Positions 14,073-18,119 of a stretch of DNA of 18,119 bases are shown piece by piece. Made by a program: the position numbers and the translations under genes. Source of the stretch: JBBDSH01 sp040905045 (GTDB taxonomy: Bacteria > Pseudomonadota > Gammaproteobacteria > Eutrophobiales > Eutrophobiaceae); NCBI GenBank assembly GCA_040905045.1, contig JBBDSH010000090.1:1-18119 (forward strand). Direction: 5' to 3'. Numbering within the stretch: position 1 is the first letter of the stretch; each line of letters begins with the position of its first letter. The notes beneath the pieces are model-generated. The model worked only from the letters and a program-made list of their open reading frames with translations. It searched no databases and was not told the DNA's origin.

Positions 14073-14825
14073 TTGAACGCCATGAGCACGGTTAAACGGC
14101 AATTCCGGCCCGGTTTATGGCCCAGTATCGCCGTGGCCCTGCTGCTGCCTTTGTTGATTGGCCTGGGTTTCTGGCAGCTGGATCGCGCCGGGCAGAAAGA
14201 GGCGCTGGAAGAAGCGTACCGTTCGCGCCAGGCGGCGCCGCCCATGGACTTGATGGCCGCTGGTGAGTCCGGGTTTGAGCGTGAGAAAATGCTGTGGCGT
14301 CGCGTCCTGCTGCGCGGTGAGTACCTGCCGGATAAACAGTTCCTGCTGGACAATCAGGCCCAGGGCGGCAAGCCCGGCTATCTGATATTCTCACCCTTCC
14401 GGCTGGCCGGCCGGGAGACTGTTGTGCTGGTCAACCGCGGCTGGTTGCCCATGACAGGCGGTCGCGACGCCGTTCCCGACGTCCCGCCGCCCGCGGATAA
14501 CGGGGCAGTGCGAGGCACGGCCAAGGATCCGCAGTCAACGGGTCTGGCCCTGGCGGGATCGGTTGCGGAGGATCTGGGCCGCGGGCTTGTACGCGTGCAA
14601 CAGCTGGATTTAGAGGCCCTCGCCCGGAGCAATAACTGGTCCTTGTTGCCTTACGTGGTAAGGCTGGAGCAACAAACCGGCAGTGGTTTCGTCAGGGACT
14701 GGCGGGAGCCCGGGTTCGGCCGTGAGAAGCACCTGGGTTATGCATTTCAATGGTTCGCCATGGCGGCGGCATTATTGATTATTTATCTGGTGGTAAACAT
14801 GAAACCGAAACCGGATCATGAATAA
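14073..14825 (+). CDS. SURF1 family cytochrome oxidase assembly protein
   Basis: 250 residues. SURF1 (Shy1) proteins help insert heme a into subunit I. Two membrane helices, at about residues 15-31 and near the C-terminus (YAFQWFAMAAALLIIYLVV), bracket a periplasmic domain with GFWQLDRAGQKEAL, LLDNQAQGGKPGYLIFSPF and the family motif VNRGWLP. The open frame begins with TTG at 14073, for which ACAGG lies about 9 nt upstream; an ATG at 14082 (MSTVKRQFRPG) is the alternative and lacks a clear ribosome-binding site. The upstream end borders the inverted-repeat element. The 3' end overlaps the next gene by 8 nt. Confidence 0.92.
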   Translation: MNAMSTVKRQFRPGLWPSIAVALLLPLLIGLGFWQLDRAGQKEALEEAYRSRQAAPPMDLMAAGESGFEREKMLWRRVLLRGEYLPDKQFLLDNQAQGGKPGYLIFSPFRLAGRETVVLVNRGWLPMTGGRDAVPDVPPPADNGAVRGTAKDPQSTGLALAGSVAEDLGRGLVRVQQLDLEALARSNNWSLLPYVVRLEQQTGSGFVRDWREPGFGREKHLGYAFQWFAMAAALLIIYLVVNMKPKPDHE

Positions 14826-15438
14826 CGAAACAACAACAAAACAGAGCGGAAAGCAGAAATGGATCATAGTTCTTTTGATGGTGATCTTTCTCCTGCCCAT
14901 GTCGTTGTCCTATTTCCTGTTCTATTTTACCTCTTTCGGACAGGGTGGCGGGGAATCCAGTCACGGGATTCTTATCGAGCCGCCCCGGCAGCTGCCGGAT
15001 CTGGTTCTGAGAACGGCGGGCCGCGGGGAACAGAAAAAAACGCCCCTGCACGGCAAGTGGAGCCTGGTGTATCTGGCGCAGGGTCATTGCGACGACGCCT
15101 GCGAAGAGAATCTTTACCGCATGCGGCAACTGCGCCTGGCCCAGGGCAAACACGGAACCCGCGTACAGCGGGTTCTTTTAAATTTCGGCCGTGAAGAATT
15201 ACGCTTGAATGATCGTCTATTGCAGGAGTATGCCGGGCAATTGATTTCCCCGCCGCAGGAACCCGCGGGCCTGCTCGATCAGTTCCGGCTGCGGGAACAG
15301 GATCAGCCATTGGATAAAAACAGATTGTATCTGGTGGACCCGCGCGGCTTTTTAATGATGAGTTATCCCGCTGATACCGAACCGGGCGGCATTATTGACG
15401 ACATGAAGCGGTTGCTGCGTTATTCGGGGTCGGGCTGA
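14818..15438 (+). CDS. SCO-like thioredoxin-fold membrane protein (oxidase-associated)
   Basis: 206 residues: one N-terminal membrane anchor (about residues 14-38) and a periplasmic domain resembling SCO/thioredoxin proteins. A CxxxC pair, C91 and C95 (HCDDACEENL), matches the spacing of the SCO copper site. The late LYLVDPRGFLMMSYP strand resembles the SCO core, but the conserved C-terminal copper-ligand histidine of true SCO proteins is not seen; the only histidine after the cysteines is in GKHGTRV. It may act in disulfide or redox handling rather than copper delivery. It overlaps SURF1 by 8 nt and precedes ctaA by 2 nt, so it is probably part of the assembly operon. Confidence 0.8.
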   Translation: MNNETTTKQSGKQKWIIVLLMVIFLLPMSLSYFLFYFTSFGQGGGESSHGILIEPPRQLPDLVLRTAGRGEQKKTPLHGKWSLVYLAQGHCDDACEENLYRMRQLRLAQGKHGTRVQRVLLNFGREELRLNDRLLQEYAGQLISPPQEPAGLLDQFRLREQDQPLDKNRLYLVDPRGFLMMSYPADTEPGGIIDDMKRLLRYSGSG

Positions 15439-15440
15439 TA

Positions 15441-16430
15441 ATGCAAGGCCGCGCGTTCTTCCTGCTGTCCCTGAGCGCTGTTGTGCTCACCTATGTCGTG
15501 GTCGTTCTGGGGGCGTATGTACGCTTGTCCGACGCCGGACTGGGGTGTCCTGACTGGCCGGGGTGTTATGGCCGGATGATAGTATCAGAGCAGACAGGGG
15601 TGTTTGACGGGACTGCCATCGATTACGGCAAGGCCTGGAAGGAGATGATCCATCGTTACGCGGCCGGCCTCCTCGGTTTAATGATATTCCTCATGACGGT
15701 GTTGGCCTGGCTGCGCCGGCGCGGCGCGCCCGTTGGTCTGGTCACGACAATCGCGGGCCTGGTGATCTTTCAGGCGGCACTGGGCATGTGGACCGTGACC
15801 TGGCTGCTGAAACCCGCGGTGGTCAGCGCCCACCTCCTCGGCGGCATGGCCATTCTGGCCTTGTTATTCTGGCTCCTCCTGGGCCAGTTGTTCCGGTTCA
15901 ATAATACAGGCACGGACCCGGGCCTTCGCCCCTGGGCCGTTGCCGGCCTGCTGGTACTGGTGGTGCAGATATTCCTGGGCGGCTGGACCAGCGCCAATTA
16001 CGCGGCACTGATATGCCCGGATTTTCCCCAATGCCGTAACGGCGAGTGGTTGCCGCCGCTGGATTTCAGTGAAGGTTTCAGGTTGTGGCGCGGTCTCGGC
16101 GTTAATTACGAAGGCGGCGTGCTGGACGCCGCCGCGCGGTCGGCGATTCACATCAGTCACCGCATCGGCGCGCTAATCACTTTCATCGTCTTGACCGCGG
16201 TGGCATGCCGCGCTCTGCGTTCCCGGATGACCGGTATAAAAATGACCGGCCTTCTGCTTTTCGCTGTTCTCATCGTTCAGATCGGCCTGGGCATTGCCAA
16301 CGTGGTCATGGTGCTGCCGCTGCCGGTGGCGGTGGCGCACAACGGCGTTGCCGCGTTATTATTAATGATTATTGTCGCCCTGCTGTATCTGTCCCGTTCC
16401 CGGGCGATGCTGTTCAGGCCACCTAGATGA
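15441..16430 (+). CDS. ctaA: Heme A synthase (CtaA/COX15)
   Basis: A 329-residue integral membrane enzyme that oxidises the C8 methyl of heme O to the formyl of heme A. About eight helices are visible. Heme-binding histidines H71 (in the ExxHR motif KEMIHRYAAG), H131 (VVSAHLLGG), H240 (HISHRIGA) and H300 (VAVAHNGVAA) are in place. Two extracytoplasmic cysteine pairs, C36/C42 (LGCPDWPGCYG) and C192/C198 (ICPDFPQCRNG), are present as in the cysteine-containing family type. It starts 2 nt after the SCO-like gene and ends 7 nt before cyoE. Confidence 0.96.
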   Translation: MQGRAFFLLSLSAVVLTYVVVVLGAYVRLSDAGLGCPDWPGCYGRMIVSEQTGVFDGTAIDYGKAWKEMIHRYAAGLLGLMIFLMTVLAWLRRRGAPVGLVTTIAGLVIFQAALGMWTVTWLLKPAVVSAHLLGGMAILALLFWLLLGQLFRFNNTGTDPGLRPWAVAGLLVLVVQIFLGGWTSANYAALICPDFPQCRNGEWLPPLDFSEGFRLWRGLGVNYEGGVLDAAARSAIHISHRIGALITFIVLTAVACRALRSRMTGIKMTGLLLFAVLIVQIGLGIANVVMVLPLPVAVAHNGVAALLLMIIVALLYLSRSRAMLFRPPR

Positions 16431-16437
16431 GAGGCTC

Positions 16438-17334
16438 ATGTTGTCAGTAACCGCAATTTCCGGCTGGCGGGATTATCTCGCCCTGTGTAAACCCAAAATC
16501 GTTCTCATGATCGTGTTCACCGCCGTCGTGGGCATGTTCCTGGCGACGCCGGGCATGGTGGATCCGCTGATACTGCTTGCCGGAACGCTGGGTATCGGCC
16601 TGTCGGCGGCCTCGGCGGCGGCCATCAATCATATTGTCGATCACCGTATTGATTCCATCATGTCACGCACGCGCCGTCGGCCGCTGCCGCGTGGCAACAT
16701 GACGGAACAATCCGCCATACTGTTCGCCTTCACCCTGTGCGGGCTGTCCATGCTGATCCTGACCTGGTTCGTCAATACGTTGACGGCCGTGTTGACCCTG
16801 GTTTCATTGGTGGGTTACGGCTTCATATACTCCATGTACCTGAAGCGGGCGACGCCGCAGAACATCGTTATCGGCGGCGCTTCCGGCGCCGCGCCGCCGG
16901 TGCTGGGCTGGACCGCCGTGACGGGCACACTGGATCCCCATGCCCTGCTGTTGTTTCTGATCATCTTTGCCTGGACGCCGCCGCATTTCTGGGCTCTGGC
17001 CATCGCCCGGCGCAAGGATTATGCCAGCGCCAAGGTCCCCATGCTGCCGGTGACCCACGGCGTCGAATTCACGCGCCTGCACATTCTGCTGTACACCATC
17101 ATGATGTTCATCGTCAGCCTGATGCCGTTCATCTTTTACATGAGCGGCCCCGTCTACCTCTTCGGTGCGGTGACGCTGGGCGCGTATTTCCTCTACCTGG
17201 CCGTACGCATGCAGAAGGATCACAGCGACCATCTGGCCATGAAAATGTTTTCGTATTCCATCGTTTACCTGCTGGCCTTGTTCGCCTTCCTGCTCGTCGA
17301 TCACTACATGCCGCTTCTATTAAACGCCTACTAG
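16438..17334 (+). CDS. cyoE: Protoheme IX farnesyltransferase (heme O synthase)
   Basis: 298 residues, a UbiA-superfamily prenyltransferase that adds farnesyl to heme B to make heme O, the substrate for CtaA. The first aspartate-rich motif is N64-H65-I-V-D68-H-R-I-D72, followed by MSRTRRRPLPRG. YLKRATPQNIVIGGASGAAPPVLGW and TPPHFWALAIARRKDY are canonical. The start is the ATG at 16438, which has GAGAGG about 5 nt upstream and gives the usual N-terminus (WRDYLALCKPKIVLMIVFTAVVGM); an upstream in-frame extension into ctaA is spurious. Often named ctaB in oxidase operons. Last gene of the oxidase block; it converges on rpoH. Confidence 0.96.
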   Translation: MLSVTAISGWRDYLALCKPKIVLMIVFTAVVGMFLATPGMVDPLILLAGTLGIGLSAASAAAINHIVDHRIDSIMSRTRRRPLPRGNMTEQSAILFAFTLCGLSMLILTWFVNTLTAVLTLVSLVGYGFIYSMYLKRATPQNIVIGGASGAAPPVLGWTAVTGTLDPHALLLFLIIFAWTPPHFWALAIARRKDYASAKVPMLPVTHGVEFTRLHILLYTIMMFIVSLMPFIFYMSGPVYLFGAVTLGAYFLYLAVRMQKDHSDHLAMKMFSYSIVYLLALFAFLLVDHYMPLLLNAY

Positions 17335-17353
17335 CGAGGGGTCTAAAGGATTA

Positions 17354-17384
17354 GCCACAGAGGACACGGAGGAACACAGAGATG
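17354..17384. repeat. CACAGAG-type tandem repeat, second copy
   Basis: GCCACAGAGGACACGGAGGA followed by ACACAGAGATG, an imperfect tandem nearly identical at its start to 3776-3806. It begins 19 nt after the cyoE stop, in a convergent gap. Confidence 0.75.
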
Positions 17385-17469
17385 AGAAAAGAAAATGATG
17401 TCCAAAGAATCGGACTGAAACACAGTTGGGGTTTTCTTTTCTTCTAAGCGACCCTGATAAGGGTCTTAA

Positions 17470-17501
17470 AAAAAGCCGTTCCTTTTCGGGAACGGCTTTT
17501 T
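17470..17501. terminator. Bidirectional rho-independent terminator between cyoE and rpoH
   Basis: A perfect 13-bp stem (17470-17482 and 17489-17501, core GCCGTTCC/GGAACGGC) closes a 6-nt loop. It is flanked by a run of seven A on the left and five T on the right, so it gives a U-tract on both strands. It can end cyoE transcription rightward and rpoH transcription leftward. A smaller GACCCT/AGGGTC hairpin lies at 17450-17465. Confidence 0.9.
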
Positions 17502-17585
17502 GGTGTTTAAAAGATGTTAGGGCGAAGTTGTCGTTTGAGTTTCCCGGATTACGCTGCGCTTTATCTCGGCCACCATGTCTGATCG

Positions 17586-17613
17586 CTCCTGACTCCTTAC
17601 GCCTCACTCTTCA
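17586..17613. repeat. Heptanucleotide array (GCGTAAG type, reverse orientation), 4 units
   Basis: Plus-strand units CTCCTGA, CTCCTTA, CGCCTCA, CTCTTCA correspond on the minus strand to the GAGTGAG/GCGTAAG family at 13477-13511. It ends 6 nt from the rpoH stop codon. Confidence 0.7.
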
Positions 17614-17619
17614 CTGTCT

Positions 17620-18119
17620 TTACGCCGCCATGGCCGACCGCATCTTGTTCATGGCCGCAACCTCCAGCTGGCGGATGCGTTCGGCGGAAATACCAAATTC
17701 GTCGGCCAGGTCATGCAGCGTCGACTTGTCATCGGTAAGCCAGCGCCTTTGAATGATCTCGCGGCTGCGGGCGTCCAGTGATTTCAGCGCCGCCGTGAGC
17801 TGCTCCTGTTCCAGATCATCATCCTGGGAGAATTCCGCTTCCTGCTCCGGCCCCGGCCCCAGGTTTTCCAGGTAGCCGGACGGGGCAAAGCCGGTCTCAT
17901 CCTCATCTTCATTAACCGGGCTGTCGTAGGCGGCGTCCCGGGCGCTGAGGCGTTCTTCCATCTCCAGCACGTCGCGTCTGGTCACGCCCAGATCTTTGGC
18001 CACTGCCTCGACTTCCTCATTGTTCATCCAGCCCAGGCGCTTCTTGGCGGAGCGCAGGTTGAAAAACAGTTTGCGCTGCGCCTTGGTGGTGGCCACCTTG
18101 ACGATGCGCCAGTTGCGCA
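17620..18119 (-). CDS. rpoH: RNA polymerase heat-shock sigma factor (sigma-32), 3' portion
   Basis: The frame is open to the right edge of the window, so the N-terminal part lies outside; about 166 codons are present. Reading in from the edge gives RNWRIVKVATTKAQRKLFFNLR, which contains the RpoH box (QRKLFFNLR) that distinguishes sigma-32 from other sigma-70 family members. Region 4 follows: LDARSREIIQRRWL, then the helix-turn-helix STLHDLADEFGISAERIRQLEVAAMNKMR that reads the -35 element. The GTG at 18096 that would open a shorter frame is only an internal valine. It converges on cyoE with a shared terminator. Confidence 0.95.
   Translation of the reverse strand, partial: RNWRIVKVATTKAQRKLFFNLRSAKKRLGWMNNEEVEAVAKDLGVTRRDVLEMEERLSARDAAYDSPVNEDEDETGFAPSGYLENLGPGPEQEAEFSQDDDLEQEQLTAALKSLDARSREIIQRRWLTDDKSTLHDLADEFGISAERIRQLEVAAMNKMRSAMAA

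Noticed and set aside
14648..14664. 17-bp odd palindrome GCCTTAC-GTG-GTAAGGC inside SURF1
   Set aside because: It is within coding sequence (encoding LPYVVRLE) and matches no operator I know; it is probably coincidental.
1..18119. tRNA, rRNA, prophage, toxin-antitoxin or other defence genes
   Set aside because: No tRNA cloverleaf, rRNA stretch, integrase or toxin-like reading frame was recognised on either strand; all sizeable coding space is taken by housekeeping genes.

Overview
The window reads as a chromosomal segment near the replication origin of a non-enteric gammaproteobacterium. The end of dnaN is followed by recF and gyrB, the classical origin-proximal order. RecF carries two ParB-binding parS-like sites of the pseudomonad type. 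The GyrB is of the long (about 800 residue) proteobacterial kind, and the window closes in a sigma-32 (rpoH) gene with its diagnostic RpoH box. The Chromatiales or pseudomonad-like placement is an inference from gene order and GC-rich codon use; no 16S or other decisive marker is present.

Layout. 1-3752: dnaN 3' end, recF and gyrB, all on +, with a 130-bp palindromic element in the recF-gyrB gap. 3753-3902: convergent gap with short repeats. 3903-4589 (-): comF, divergent from the biotin operon. 4670-8424 (+): bioB-bioF-bioC-bioD, tightly packed, with a BirA-type operator in the comF/bioB gap; bioA and bioH are not in this cluster. 8553-13475 (+): a DUF2244 membrane protein, then cytochrome c oxidase genes coxB (with a fused cytochrome c domain), coxA, a 42-residue membrane peptide, ctaG/cox11 and coxC. 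13645-13902 (-): a DUF2909 two-helix membrane protein. 14073-17334 (+): SURF1, an SCO-like thioredoxin-fold membrane protein, heme A synthase (ctaA) and heme O synthase (cyoE/ctaB). 17335-17619: convergent gap with repeats and a strong bidirectional terminator. 17620-18119 (-): rpoH, cut by the window edge.

How the genes work together. The bio genes build the pimeloyl moiety (BioC), then KAPA (BioF), dethiobiotin (BioD) and biotin (BioB). The cox block encodes the three core subunits of an aa3/caa3-type oxidase together with CuB insertion (CtaG), heme A supply (CyoE then CtaA) and assembly factors (SURF1, the SCO-like protein, small membrane proteins).

The gene content is ordinary housekeeping, and I found no convincing new multi-gene system. 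The noteworthy signals are non-coding or sub-genic: the parS pair inside recF, the biotin operator abutting the comF start, two different inverted-repeat elements in gene-proximal gaps, and heptanucleotide repeat arrays that occur in all three convergent gaps and in no other gap of the window.
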